A stretch of 64,000 bases of DNA from Gammaproteobacteria bacterium (GTDB lineage: Bacteria; Pseudomonadota; Gammaproteobacteria; Steroidobacterales; Steroidobacteraceae): NCBI GenBank assembly GCA_028293725.1, contig JAQGOE010000257.1, positions 1 through 64,000 of the forward strand. Direction: 5' to 3'. Each line of letters begins with the position of its first letter. Positions within the stretch are counted from its first letter, which is position 1. This document shows, one piece after another, positions 25,175 to 35,551 of this stretch. The position numbers were made by a program, and so were the translations under genes. The notes under the pieces were generated by a model. That model saw nothing but the letters and a program-made list of their open reading frames with translations. It searched no databases and was not told the origin of the DNA.

Positions 25175-26162
25175 GACCCGCTGACTCGCCGCCCGCCGCA
25201 GTGTGAAAGCGTTTGCGATACTCGCTCGGCGCGACCTTGAACTGCCGTAGAAAGCAGCGGCGTAGCAGCTCGGCGCTGGAAAACCCACAGCGGTTCGCGA
25301 TCTGATCCACGCTGTCGTCCGTCGAGGCCAACAGCGTGCGGGCGGCTTCCACCCGCACCTGCTCCACGTAACGAGCCGGAGTGTTGCCGAGCTCCTGGGA
25401 AAATACGCGTGCGAAGTTCCGAGCGCTCATCGCGACGCGTGCCGCGAGTGTCTCCACACTGAGATCCTTCGCCAGATTCTCGGCGATCCACGCTTGTAAC
25501 GCCTGGAGGCTCTTGCGCTCGGCTGCCTGCGCCGCCATCGCGACACTGAATTGCGCCTGGCTTCCCGGCCGTCGCAGGAAAACAACCATGTAGCGCGCAA
25601 CATCGAGCGCCAGCGCGCTTCCGTAGTCCTCCTCGATGAGCGCCAGTGCGAGATCCATGCCCGCGGAGATCCCGGCGGAGGTGTAGACGCTGCCATCCTT
25701 CACAAAGATGGGATTCGGGTCCCACGACACTCCGGGGTGCTGGCGCGCGAAACTCTCTACAAACTTCCAGTGTGTCGTGGCGCGTTTGCCTGCCAACACA
25801 CCCGCATCCGCGAGCAGATACGCGCCCGTGCAGATCGAGCAGATCCGGCGTGCCTGTTTCGACATCTTGCGCAACCAGGCCAACAGCGCGGGATCGCGGG
25901 GCCCGCGGGTACCCGCGCCACCCGCAATGAGCAGCGTGTCGATCTTCCCTCGCAGCTCCGAGTAGTGTTTGTGCGCGAGGATCTTGACGCCGCTGTTGGT
26001 CGTCAGCGCCAGGTCGGCGGAATTCGTAACCAACTCGCTCTCGTAGCCGCGCCGGCCGGAGGACTCCTGCACCATCCTGCTGGCGATCCCGAATGCCTCC
26101 AGCGGGCCGATGACGTCCACCCCCGAGGCCGGAGGCACAGACAGCATGACAATCTTTTTCAT
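25065..26162 (-). CDS. GlxA family transcriptional regulator (DJ-1/PfpI domain plus AraC HTH)
   Basis: This 365-residue regulator has an N-terminal class I glutamine-amidotransferase-like domain (about 1-190). The nucleophile-elbow cysteine is in ICSICTGAYLLADAG (Cys111), and TTHWKFVE follows. Two AraC helix-turn-helix motifs lie at about residues 215-320 (LSVETLAARVAMSARNFARVF and SVDQIANRCGFSSAELLRRCF). Relatives control catabolism of quaternary amines and amino acids. The last 42 residues are Arg/Ser/Gly-rich beyond the HTH domain and are encoded antisense to the amine-oxidase 3' end. The gene is divergent from the MFS transporter. Confidence 0.92.
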   Translation of the reverse strand: MKKIVMLSVPPASGVDVIGPLEAFGIASRMVQESSGRRGYESELVTNSADLALTTNSGVKILAHKHYSELRGKIDTLLIAGGAGTRGPRDPALLAWLRKMSKQARRICSICTGAYLLADAGVLAGKRATTHWKFVESFARQHPGVSWDPNPIFVKDGSVYTSAGISAGMDLALALIEEDYGSALALDVARYMVVFLRRPGSQAQFSVAMAAQAAERKSLQALQAWIAENLAKDLSVETLAARVAMSARNFARVFSQELGNTPARYVEQVRVEAARTLLASTDDSVDQIANRCGFSSAELLRRCFLRQFKVAPSEYRKRFHTAAGGESAGLRGGRAKQTRTSRRPGPASADSVHPESAVLEIAREG

Positions 26163-26163
26163 G

Positions 26164-26187
26164 CCGCCAGCCTACCCTGTCTGGCGG
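26164..26187. promoter_or_regulatory. Inverted repeat CCGCCAG-N10-CTGGCGG at divergent promoter
   Basis: Perfect 7-bp arms (26164-26170 and 26181-26187) lie directly before the GlxA-type regulator start and 57 bases before the transporter start. Position and symmetry fit an autoregulatory operator, though a hairpin in the regulator's leader is also possible. Confidence 0.5.
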
Positions 26188-26230
26188 GAATCGTGGGGTA
26201 CTTGTCATTCAGGCCAAGCTCCACCGCCGC

Positions 26231-26243
26231 TACAATCATCCGA
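26231..26243 (+). promoter_or_regulatory. -10-like TACAAT seven bases before the MFS start
   Basis: TACAAT (26231-26236) is followed by seven bases and the ATG at 26244, with no Shine-Dalgarno in between. Transcription would begin at or next to the A of the ATG, giving a leaderless mRNA. No good -35 box is visible. Confidence 0.45.
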
Positions 26244-27506
26244 ATGAAGAAGCCGCACTACGCCTGGATCGTCCTGGCCATCACCTTTGTGGTCCTGCTG
26301 ATCTCCGCCGCTACCCGGGCGACCCCGGGTGTGCTGATGGTGCCTCTCGAGCAGGAATTCGGCTGGTCCCGCGCGACCATCTCCATCGCGATTTCCATCA
26401 ACCTGCTGCTCTATGGGCTCACTGGGCCGTTCGCCGCCGGGCTGGTGAACCGTTACGGCCCGCGGCGCGTCATGGCCGTAGCCGCCTTCCTGATGGGTCT
26501 GGGCACGCTAGCCACGATCACCATGAAGCACCCCTGGCAGCTCATTGCGCTCTGGGGGGTTGTCGTCGGCACGGGCACGGGAATCATTGCGATCGTGCTC
26601 GGCGCCACGGTCGTGCAGCGGTGGTTCTACCTCCACCGTGGGCTGGCGCTGGGGCTTCTGACAGCCAGCTCGGCAACCGGTCAGCTCGTCTTTCTGCCGG
26701 TGCTGGCGCAGCTCGTCGTCAGCTCCGGGTGGCGCTGGGCGGTGATTGTCGTTGCTGGCGTGGCGTTGCTCATCGCACCGATTACCTTCCTCGTCATGCG
26801 GGACCGGCCGCAGGACAAGGGGCTCACACCGCTCGGGCTCCCCGACACTGAGACGATACCGGCCCCGGCGACTGGCAATCCCTTCGTGGCGGCGGTTGGG
26901 GCGTTACGCATGGCGAGCCGCAGCCGGGAGTTCTGGATCCTCGCCGGCAGCTTCTTCATCTGCGGAGCGAGCACCAACGGCCTCATCGGCACCCACCTCA
27001 TTCCCGCCTGCATGGATCACGGCATTCCCGAAGTGCAGGCGGCCGGTCTGCTGGCGATGATGGGCATCTTCGATCTGATCGGCACGACCGGCTCGGGCTG
27101 GCTCTCGGACCGCTACGACAGCCGCATCTTGCTGATGACATATTACGGCCTGCGGGGTCTGGCCCTGCTCTACCTCCCCTTTGGGTTCGTCTCTGAGAAT
27201 CACGGACTGTCCCTCTTTGCCGTGTTCTACGGCCTCGACTGGATTGCCACCGTGCCGCCGACGGTCGCCCTGACGCGGCAGGCCTTCGGGGCCGAAAAGG
27301 CGGGCCTGGTCTTCGGGTGGATCATGGCGGCGCACCAGGTCGGCGCGGCCATGGCGGCCTCATTTGCCGGCTTTATTCGCACCAATGAGGGCAACTACGA
27401 TCATGCCTTCATTTTCGCGGGTTTTCTCTGCATGATCTCCGCAATAGGCGTCCTTTTCGCCGGAAAACGGCCGACTGCGCCTGCCTTGAGTCCTCAGCCC
27501 GGTTAA
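26244..27506 (+). CDS. MFS transporter (monocarboxylate-porter-like)
   Basis: This 420-residue inner-membrane protein has 12 predicted helices. The N-terminal HYAWIVLAITFVVLLISAATRA and VPLEQEFGWSRATISIA are typical of the monocarboxylate/oxalate-formate-like branch of the major facilitator superfamily. NRYGPRRVMA is the loop 2-3 motif, and GSGWLSDRYDSRILLM the equivalent in the second half. Transport of a small carboxylate is the family role, and the substrate is unknown. It is divergent from a GlxA-type regulator that probably controls it. The ATG at 26244 fits the family N-terminus; any upstream extension would run through the regulator. Confidence 0.9.
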   Translation: MKKPHYAWIVLAITFVVLLISAATRATPGVLMVPLEQEFGWSRATISIAISINLLLYGLTGPFAAGLVNRYGPRRVMAVAAFLMGLGTLATITMKHPWQLIALWGVVVGTGTGIIAIVLGATVVQRWFYLHRGLALGLLTASSATGQLVFLPVLAQLVVSSGWRWAVIVVAGVALLIAPITFLVMRDRPQDKGLTPLGLPDTETIPAPATGNPFVAAVGALRMASRSREFWILAGSFFICGASTNGLIGTHLIPACMDHGIPEVQAAGLLAMMGIFDLIGTTGSGWLSDRYDSRILLMTYYGLRGLALLYLPFGFVSENHGLSLFAVFYGLDWIATVPPTVALTRQAFGAEKAGLVFGWIMAAHQVGAAMAASFAGFIRTNEGNYDHAFIFAGFLCMISAIGVLFAGKRPTAPALSPQPG

Positions 27507-27546
27507 CCGAGCCCCGCCTGCAACGTTTTATGGGGTAAGGGACGGG

Positions 27547-27552
27547 TATAAT
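27547..27552 (+). promoter_or_regulatory. Promoter -10 box TATAAT for the YXWGXW gene
   Basis: A perfect TATAAT occurs in otherwise GC-rich DNA, 95 bases upstream of the TTG start. The -35 position carries only a weak GTTTTA at 27525-27530 (16-base spacing). Confidence 0.5.
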
Positions 27553-27646
27553 CCGTACCGGGAGCAGCGCCTTAGCCTGGAACAGGCGGGGCGTTCGCGC
27601 ATTGACCCAACAGCGAGTCAAGTCGCTGAAGCTGGAGGAATTTAAC

Positions 27647-27979
27647 TTGAAACGTAACAAGTCCGCGCCGCGTCCGGCGCATGCCCCGTTTAAGCGTACT
27701 CTGACCCTCGCATTGCTGGGTCCCCTTGCGATGGTTTCACTGGCCCAGGCGGCCGTTATCGACATCGAAGTTGCCCCACCCGCCCCGCGCGTCGTCGTTG
27801 CCCCGGCCCCGCGCCACGGATACATCTGGGCCCCTGGTTACTGGGCCTATCGCGGCCACCATCACGTCTGGGTCAATGGGCGCTACATCAGAGAGCGTCC
27901 CGGCCAGCGTTGGGTCGAGGACCGCTGGGTTCCGCACGAGGGCCGCTACCGGTACGAGCCGGGCCACTGGGAACGTTAA
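27647..27979 (+). CDS. Exported YXWGXW-type repeat protein
   Basis: This 110-residue secreted protein uses a TTG start at 27647, chosen because GGAGG lies exactly 8 bases upstream and the preceding frame looks non-coding. A basic n-region and signal peptide follow (FKRTLTLALLGPLAMVSLAQA). The mature part has a Pro-rich strand (VAPPAPRVVVAPAPRHGYIWAPGYWAYRG) and repeated aromatic motifs (WAPGYW, WVNGRYI, WVEDRWVPHEGRYRYEPGHW). These are the hallmark of YXWGXW/BcpO-like small periplasmic proteins. The function of the family is unknown. A strong terminator follows. Confidence 0.82.
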   Translation: MKRNKSAPRPAHAPFKRTLTLALLGPLAMVSLAQAAVIDIEVAPPAPRVVVAPAPRHGYIWAPGYWAYRGHHHVWVNGRYIRERPGQRWVEDRWVPHEGRYRYEPGHWER

Positions 27980-28004
27980 GTTAAGTTAGCGACTGACGAT
28001 TGAG

Positions 28005-28034
28005 ACGCCGTCCTCGAGAGGGGACGGCGTTTTT
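28005..28034 (+). terminator. Rho-independent terminator
   Basis: ACGCCGTCC (28005-28013) pairs perfectly with GGACGGCGT (28022-28030) around an 8-base loop, and TTTT follows. It ends the YXWGXW transcript 12 bases before the convergent nuoN stop. Confidence 0.88.
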
Positions 28035-28045
28035 CATTGGGCCGG

Positions 28046-29497
28046 TCAGTGGATCAGGCGCGAGCACAGGTCCAGCAGCCCGCTCGGCATCACTCCCAGG
28101 ATGAACACCGCAGCCGCGTTGACGGCGAGCACGAAGCGAACGCCGGTCGAGCGCACGACCTCCGGCGCATCACCGGTGGGCTGATCGAAATACATGAACC
28201 AGATGACGCGGAGGTAGTAGAACGCGCCCACTGCCGACATCGCCGCGGCAACGACCACCAGCCAGAAGTGCTGCGTCTCCCAGAGCGCCTGGAAAATGCG
28301 CAGCTTCGCCCAGAAACCCAGGAACGGCGGTACGCCTGCCGTGGAGAACATCAGCATCATCATCGCGAAGGCCAACAGCGGGTCGCGTTTGTAGAGACCC
28401 TTGAAGTCATCAAGCTTGTCCGCCTCGTAGCCCGTGCGGCTCAAGAGAAGAATGACACCGAAGGAGCCGAGAACTCCGAGCACATAGATGAGCGTGTAGA
28501 ACAAGGCGGCGGTGTAGCCGCTCGGTGTGGCCGCTACGAACCCGAGGAGGATGTACCCGACATTCGAGATCGCCGAGTAAGCCAGCAGTCGCTTGATGTT
28601 CGTCTGTACGAGAGCGACGGTGTTACCTAGGATGAGACTGAGAATCGCGAGCACGCTCAGCATCTGCGACCACTCGGCCGAGACGCCCCCGAGCCCGTGC
28701 GCCAGTAGCCGCAGGGCCAGCGCGAAGTAAGCAATCTTTGGCGCCGTGCTGATGAAGAGGGTCACGCTCGTGGGCGAGCCCTGGTACACATCGGGGAGCC
28801 ACATGTGGAACGGCACCGCGCCGAGCTTGAAGGCCACGGCGACGACGATGAACACGAGTCCGAGAATCACGCCGAGGTTCGAAGGCGAATGCACCTTCAC
28901 GGCGATCTGCTCGAGATCCAAAGTCCCGGTGAGGCCGTAGATCAGCGACATGCCATATAACAGCGCACCGGAAGCGATGGCGCCGAGGACGAAGTACTTG
29001 ATCGCCGACTCGGCCGCGATGCCGGAATCGCGGTCGAAGGCCACCATCGCGTAAACCGACAGAGCGAGCAGCTCGACGCCGATGTAAACCGTCAGCAGGC
29101 TGTTCGCAGAGACGAGTACGAAGATGCCCAGCAACGCGGTCAGCGTGAGGACGTAATACTCACCGTGCATGATCTTTCGATTCTCGAGATAGGCGCGCGA
29201 GTAGAGCAGTACCACCGCGACGACCACGAAGCCGACGAGCTTCAACACATAACCCAGCTCATCGGCGACATACATGCCGTCGAAGAGAACCGCGTGATGT
29301 GTGACGTGTCCGTAAGCGACGGTCAACGCGGCGCCCAGGGCTAGCGCCACCAACGTCACGGTAGAAGTCAGGCCGTGGCGCTTCTCTCCCGCGAAGACAT
29401 CCACCAGCAGCACGACGCAGATCGCCGCGACGAGATAGATCTCCGCGATGGCGGGCTGAACGCTGGACCAGGTCATGATCGTATCGGTCATGGGCAT
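28046..29497 (-). CDS. nuoN: NADH-quinone oxidoreductase subunit N
   Basis: This 483-residue antiporter-like membrane subunit is the ND2 homologue of respiratory complex I, in the proton-pumping arm. About 14 hydrophobic helices are visible. The Mrp-antiporter fold is marked by LAYSAISNVGYILLGFVA with the discontinuous-helix Lys before it, and by FKLGAVPFHMWLPDVYQGSP. It is the last gene of the nuoA-N operon. Eight bases separate it from nuoM. Confidence 0.97.
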   Translation of the reverse strand: MPMTDTIMTWSSVQPAIAEIYLVAAICVVLLVDVFAGEKRHGLTSTVTLVALALGAALTVAYGHVTHHAVLFDGMYVADELGYVLKLVGFVVVAVVLLYSRAYLENRKIMHGEYYVLTLTALLGIFVLVSANSLLTVYIGVELLALSVYAMVAFDRDSGIAAESAIKYFVLGAIASGALLYGMSLIYGLTGTLDLEQIAVKVHSPSNLGVILGLVFIVVAVAFKLGAVPFHMWLPDVYQGSPTSVTLFISTAPKIAYFALALRLLAHGLGGVSAEWSQMLSVLAILSLILGNTVALVQTNIKRLLAYSAISNVGYILLGFVAATPSGYTAALFYTLIYVLGVLGSFGVILLLSRTGYEADKLDDFKGLYKRDPLLAFAMMMLMFSTAGVPPFLGFWAKLRIFQALWETQHFWLVVVAAAMSAVGAFYYLRVIWFMYFDQPTGDAPEVVRSTGVRFVLAVNAAAVFILGVMPSGLLDLCSRLIH

Positions 29498-29504
29498 TAG
29501 CGTC

Positions 29505-31016
29505 TCAGAGCGGAATCTTGCTGGCGATCGCTTGATCGACCAGGTGGTGAATTGTCGGCTGCATGATCTTCAACAGCGGCGCCGGCCAGATGCCGACCAG
29601 CAGGACGGCAATCGCCAGCGTGGCCAGGATGAGGAACTCGCGACCGTTGAGGTCCTGCAGGGCCGCCACGCGATCGTTGCCGACAGGCCCATAGATCACT
29701 CGTTTGACGAGCCACAACGAGTAGACGGCGCTCAACACCAGCGTCGTGGCTGCGAGCAACGAATACCAGAAGCTCGCCTTGAAGGCGGAAATGATCACGA
29801 GATACTCACCGACGAAACCTGACGTGCCGGGCAACCCGGTATTGGCGAGTGCGAACAGCACCATGAATGCCGCGAAAATCGGCATGGTGTTGATCACACC
29901 GCCGTAGTCCGCGATCTGCCGCGTATGCATGCGGTCATATAACACACCCACACACAGGAACAGCGCGCCGGAGACGAGGCCGTGCGACACCATCTGCACC
30001 ATGGCGCCATCGAGGCCCATACCGGCACCCTGCACGCTACCGGTGGCCCTGACTATGTCGTACACGAGGAAAGACCCGAGCGTCACGAAGCCCATGTGCG
30101 TAATGGATGAATAAGCAATGAGCTTCTTCATATCCTGCTGCACGATCGCCACAAAGCCGATGTAGACCACCGCGATGAGCGACAGCGAAATGAGCAGCAT
30201 GTCGAGCTCGCGGCTCGCGTCCGGCGCGATCGGCAGGCTGAAGCGCAGGAAGCCGTAGCCACCCATTTTCAACATGATGGCCGCCAGGATGACCGAGCCG
30301 CCCGTCGGCGCCTCCACGTGGGCATCTGGCAACCACGTGTGCACGGGCCACATTGGAACCTTTACCGCGAAGGCCGCCAGGAAGGCAACGAAGATCCAAC
30401 GCTGCTCCACCAGGGTGAGCGGCAGCCGCTGGAAGCTGGCGATCGCATAGTCGCCCGCCTTCACGTACATGTAGATGAGCGCCGCCAGCATGAAGACGGA
30501 GCCGAGGAAGGTGTACAGAAAGAACTTCAGGGTCGCGTAGACGCGGCGCGGGCCGCCCCAGATACCGATGATGAGAAACATCGGGATCAGCATCGCTTCC
30601 CAGAAGAAGTAGAACAGCAGCGCGTCGGTGGCCGAGAACACCCCGATCATCAGACCTTCCATGATGAGGAAGGCGGCGAAGTACTGCGCGGCGCGCACTT
30701 CAATGACGCTCCAGCCGGCGATCACCACGAAGATTGTGATGAACGCGGTGAGCACCACGAGCGGCAGCGAGATGCCATCCATCCCGAGCGCGTAGTTCGC
30801 GTGGAAGCGCGGAATCCACGGCACGCTCTCGGCGAACTGGAAGTTGGCCGTGCCGGTATCGAAATTCGCGATGAGCGGCAGCGACAGAATCAACGTCAGG
30901 ATCGTCGCAGCGAGCGCGATCCAGCGCCCTGCGACGATGTTGCGCTCGCCGAGTAGCAATACCAGCACACCCGCACCGATGGGCAGCCAGATCAGAACCG
31001 ACAAAAGAGAGTTCAT
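29505..31016 (-). CDS. nuoM: NADH-quinone oxidoreductase subunit M
   Basis: This 503-residue membrane subunit is the ND4 homologue of complex I and the middle antiporter-like proton channel. Characteristic are KVPMWPVHTWLPDAHVEAPT, QDMKKLIAYSSITHMGFV (discontinuous helix with Lys) and the conserved channel Glu in FFWEAMLIPMFLIIG. The length is typical. It lies 18 bases downstream of nuoL. Confidence 0.97.
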   Translation of the reverse strand: MNSLLSVLIWLPIGAGVLVLLLGERNIVAGRWIALAATILTLILSLPLIANFDTGTANFQFAESVPWIPRFHANYALGMDGISLPLVVLTAFITIFVVIAGWSVIEVRAAQYFAAFLIMEGLMIGVFSATDALLFYFFWEAMLIPMFLIIGIWGGPRRVYATLKFFLYTFLGSVFMLAALIYMYVKAGDYAIASFQRLPLTLVEQRWIFVAFLAAFAVKVPMWPVHTWLPDAHVEAPTGGSVILAAIMLKMGGYGFLRFSLPIAPDASRELDMLLISLSLIAVVYIGFVAIVQQDMKKLIAYSSITHMGFVTLGSFLVYDIVRATGSVQGAGMGLDGAMVQMVSHGLVSGALFLCVGVLYDRMHTRQIADYGGVINTMPIFAAFMVLFALANTGLPGTSGFVGEYLVIISAFKASFWYSLLAATTLVLSAVYSLWLVKRVIYGPVGNDRVAALQDLNGREFLILATLAIAVLLVGIWPAPLLKIMQPTIHHLVDQAIASKIPL

Positions 31017-31034
31017 TGTTATGACCGCCGCAGG

Positions 31035-33035
<2,001 letters not shown>

Positions 33036-33044
33036 AGTTTCAGC

Positions 33045-33350
33045 TCAGCCCCGCAACGTATTCAGGTCTTCGACGTTGATGCTGCGCCGCTCGCGGAATA
33101 GCACCACGAGGATCGCCAGTCCGATGGCCGACTCCGCGGCGGCCACGGTGAGCACGAAGAACACGAACACCTGCCCGTGGATGTCGCCCAGGTAACGCGA
33201 GAAGGCGATGAAATTGAAGTTCGCGGCGAGCAGTAGCAGCTCAATGCACATCAGCAGCAGGATGACGTTCTTACGGTTCAGGAAAATGCCCGCCACCGAG
33301 AGCGAGAACAGGATTCCGGACAGCGTCAGCAACTGGCCGAGCGTAATCAT
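33045..33350 (-). CDS. nuoK: NADH-quinone oxidoreductase subunit K
   Basis: This 101-residue three-helix membrane subunit is the ND4L homologue. [18 protein letters not shown] contains the conserved membrane Glu of the proton path, and [15 protein letters not shown] the second Glu. The ATG at 33350 overlaps the nuoJ stop by four bases (ATGA), so longer upstream readings are rejected. Confidence 0.97.
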   Translation of the reverse strand: MITLGQLLTLSGILFSLSVAGIFLNRKNVILLLMCIELLLLAANFNFIAFSRYLGDIHGQVFVFFVLTVAAAESAIGLAILVVLFRERRSINVEDLNTLRG

Positions 33351-33952
33351 GAGCGCTTCTCCGCATCCATTTTCACGATACGGATACGGTCGGAAGCCCG
33401 TACCGCAACCTGCTTCGAGATGTCCTGCACCTTGTGCCCGGGACGCTTGCGCATGGTCAGGGCAATGGCGGCCACGATCGCAACCAGCAGCAGGACGGCC
33501 GCGAGCTCGAACGGATAGACATACTTCGTATAGAGGACCTGGCCCAGCTCGAGCGTGTTGCTGTAGTCGGCCGCCGTGTCTGTCGGGCCCTTCGTGACGT
33601 CCATCCCTAAGCCGCCGCGCGCCCAGATCACACCCACGATCTCGAAAATAACCGCCAGCGCGGTGAGCCACCCCAGCCAGGCGAACCGGGTGAAGCCATG
33701 TCGGAGCTCATCGAGGTTGATATCGAGCATCATCACGACGAACAGGAACAACACCATCACCGCGCCCACGTAGACGAGCACGAGCACGATCGCGAGGAAC
33801 TCCGCTTCGATGAGGAGCCAGATCGCCGCCGAAGTGACGAAACACAGCACCAGCGACAACGCGGAATACACCGGGTTGCGCGCTACGATTACACCCAGCG
33901 CCGCGGCGACCAGGATGGTCCCGAAGATGTAAAACAGAATCTCAACTAGCAC
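33347..33952 (-). CDS. nuoJ: NADH-quinone oxidoreductase subunit J
   Basis: This 201-residue membrane subunit is the ND6 homologue with five hydrophobic helices. [24 protein letters not shown] and the pi-bulge helix [19 protein letters not shown] are diagnostic. The C-terminal tail after [14 protein letters not shown] is charged and longer than in short homologues. Translation is coupled to nuoK through an ATGA overlap. Confidence 0.96.
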   Translation of the reverse strand: MLVEILFYIFGTILVAAALGVIVARNPVYSALSLVLCFVTSAAIWLLIEAEFLAIVLVLVYVGAVMVLFLFVVMMLDINLDELRHGFTRFAWLGWLTALAVIFEIVGVIWARGGLGMDVTKGPTDTAADYSNTLELGQVLYTKYVYPFELAAVLLLVAIVAAIALTMRKRPGHKVQDISKQVAVRASDRIRIVKMDAEKRS

Positions 33953-33979
33953 CAGTATCCCCTTCGCGCTGGCTTGTTC

Positions 33980-34462
33980 TTACCGGTATGGCGCGTCGGC
34001 GGCTTTGTCGGCCGCGATCATTGCTTCGTAACGCTCGCCCACCGCGAGCAGCTTGTCCTTGCTCATGATGTTCTCGCCCCGATGCTCCATGTGGTACTCG
34101 TGGATGCGGGTGAGAACGATCGCATCCACCGGGCAGGCTTCCTCACAGAAACCGCAGTAGATGCACTTGAACAAGTCGATGTCGTAACGCGTCGTCCGGC
34201 GCGTGCCATCCGGCGCCACGTCGGAATCGATCGTGATGCACACGGCCGGGCACACCGCCTCGCAAAGCTTGCAGGCGATGCAACGCTCTTCCCCATTCGC
34301 ATAGCGGCGCTGCGCGTGCAATCCACGGAAGCGCGGCGACTGCGGGGTCTTCTCTTCGGGATAGTTGAGCGTGTACTTTCGCGTAAAAAAGGTACGGGCC
34401 GTAACGGTCATGCCTTTCAGCAGCTCGGGAAGCAGGAATGTCTTGAACGGATTGATAGCCAT
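33980..34462 (-). CDS. nuoI: NADH-quinone oxidoreductase subunit I
   Basis: This 160-residue peripheral-arm subunit (TYKY homologue) carries the two [4Fe-4S] clusters N6a and N6b. The ligands are in [16 protein letters not shown] and [16 protein letters not shown]. The N-terminus has the amphipathic segment that docks on NuoH. It passes electrons from NuoG to NuoB. Twelve bases separate it from nuoH. Confidence 0.97.
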   Translation of the reverse strand: MAINPFKTFLLPELLKGMTVTARTFFTRKYTLNYPEEKTPQSPRFRGLHAQRRYANGEERCIACKLCEAVCPAVCITIDSDVAPDGTRRTTRYDIDLFKCIYCGFCEEACPVDAIVLTRIHEYHMEHRGENIMSKDKLLAVGERYEAMIAADKAADAPYR

Positions 34463-34474
34463 TACCTTGCCTCT

Positions 34475-35533
34475 TCAGTGCGCCCAGGGGCCGATCTTGA
34501 ATGCGGACATCACCATCTCGACGGCGATCCACACGAGCGTCACCGGAATGAGGGCCTTCCAACCGAGACGCATGATCTGGTCATAGCGGTAGCGCGGAAA
34601 CGTAGCCCGGAACCACAGGAACAGGAACAGGAAGGCGCTGATCTTGATGCCCAGCCACAGGAAGCTCGGCGCGCCCAGGAAAGTAGCGCCGATGAGCGGA
34701 TATCCCTGGAACGGCGACAGCCAGCCGCCAAAGAAAAACACCGCGGTCAACGCCGAGATGAGAATCATGTTGGCGTATTCGGCGAGGAAGAACAGCGCGA
34801 ACGCCATCCCGGAATACTCGACGTGGAAGCCCGCGACGATCTCCGACTCGCCTTCCGCGACGTCGAACGGCGCACGGTTCGTCTCCGCCACACCGGAAAT
34901 GAAGTACACGACGAACAGCGGGAACAACCAAAACCAGTTCCACGCGCCGATACCGCCTACCTGCGTATCGATGATGGTGCCGAGGTTCATGCTACGCGTC
35001 GCCATGAGAACGCCCACGAGCGCAAAGCCCATCGCGATCTCATAAGCGACCATCTGCGCGGCAGAGCGCATGGCACCGAGGAAGGCGTATTTCGAGTTCG
35101 TCGCCCAGCCGGCGATGATGACACCGTAGACGCCCATCGAGCTGAGCGACAGGAGGTACAACAGTCCGGCGTTGGCCTTCGAGACCACGACCTCCGGCGA
35201 TAACGGAATCACCGCCCAGGCCGCGAAGGCCGGGATCAAGGTGATCATCGGCGCGAGATGGAACAGGAACTTGTTCGCCTTGGCCGGAATAATGACTTCT
35301 TTCAACAGCAGCTTGAACACATCCGCGAACGGCTGCGCCAGGCCCGGGAAGAGCCCGAAGAAGGCCACACGATTCGGTCCGCGGCGCAACTGCATCCAGC
35401 CGATGACCTTGCGCTCGATGAGCGTGAGGAACGCCACCGAGAGAATCAGCACCACCGTGATCACGAGAGTCCAGACGGTGGACCGGCCGTAATCAGGCAG
35501 CGAGTACCATAGGTCTGAAAGAGTTTGAAACAC
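34475..35533 (-). CDS. nuoH: NADH-quinone oxidoreductase subunit H
   Basis: This 352-residue membrane subunit is the ND1 homologue and forms the quinone-access chamber with NuoB and NuoD. Eight helices are visible. [17 protein letters not shown] and [26 protein letters not shown] are the invariant loops with acidic residues that couple quinone reduction to pumping. Eighteen bases separate it from nuoG. Confidence 0.97.
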   Translation of the reverse strand: MFQTLSDLWYSLPDYGRSTVWTLVITVVLILSVAFLTLIERKVIGWMQLRRGPNRVAFFGLFPGLAQPFADVFKLLLKEVIIPAKANKFLFHLAPMITLIPAFAAWAVIPLSPEVVVSKANAGLLYLLSLSSMGVYGVIIAGWATNSKYAFLGAMRSAAQMVAYEIAMGFALVGVLMATRSMNLGTIIDTQVGGIGAWNWFWLFPLFVVYFISGVAETNRAPFDVAEGESEIVAGFHVEYSGMAFALFFLAEYANMILISALTAVFFFGGWLSPFQGYPLIGATFLGAPSFLWLGIKISAFLFLFLWFRATFPRYRYDQIMRLGWKALIPVTLVWIAVEMVMSAFKIGPWAH

Positions 35534-35551
35534 TCGATCTCGTCCTTCTCG

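Noticed and set aside
28037..28630. Long plus-strand frames through the nuo, carB, ftsH and glmM regions
   Set aside because: They are antisense readings of GC-rich conserved genes, rich in Arg/His/Gln, with no family resemblance and no ribosome-binding sites.
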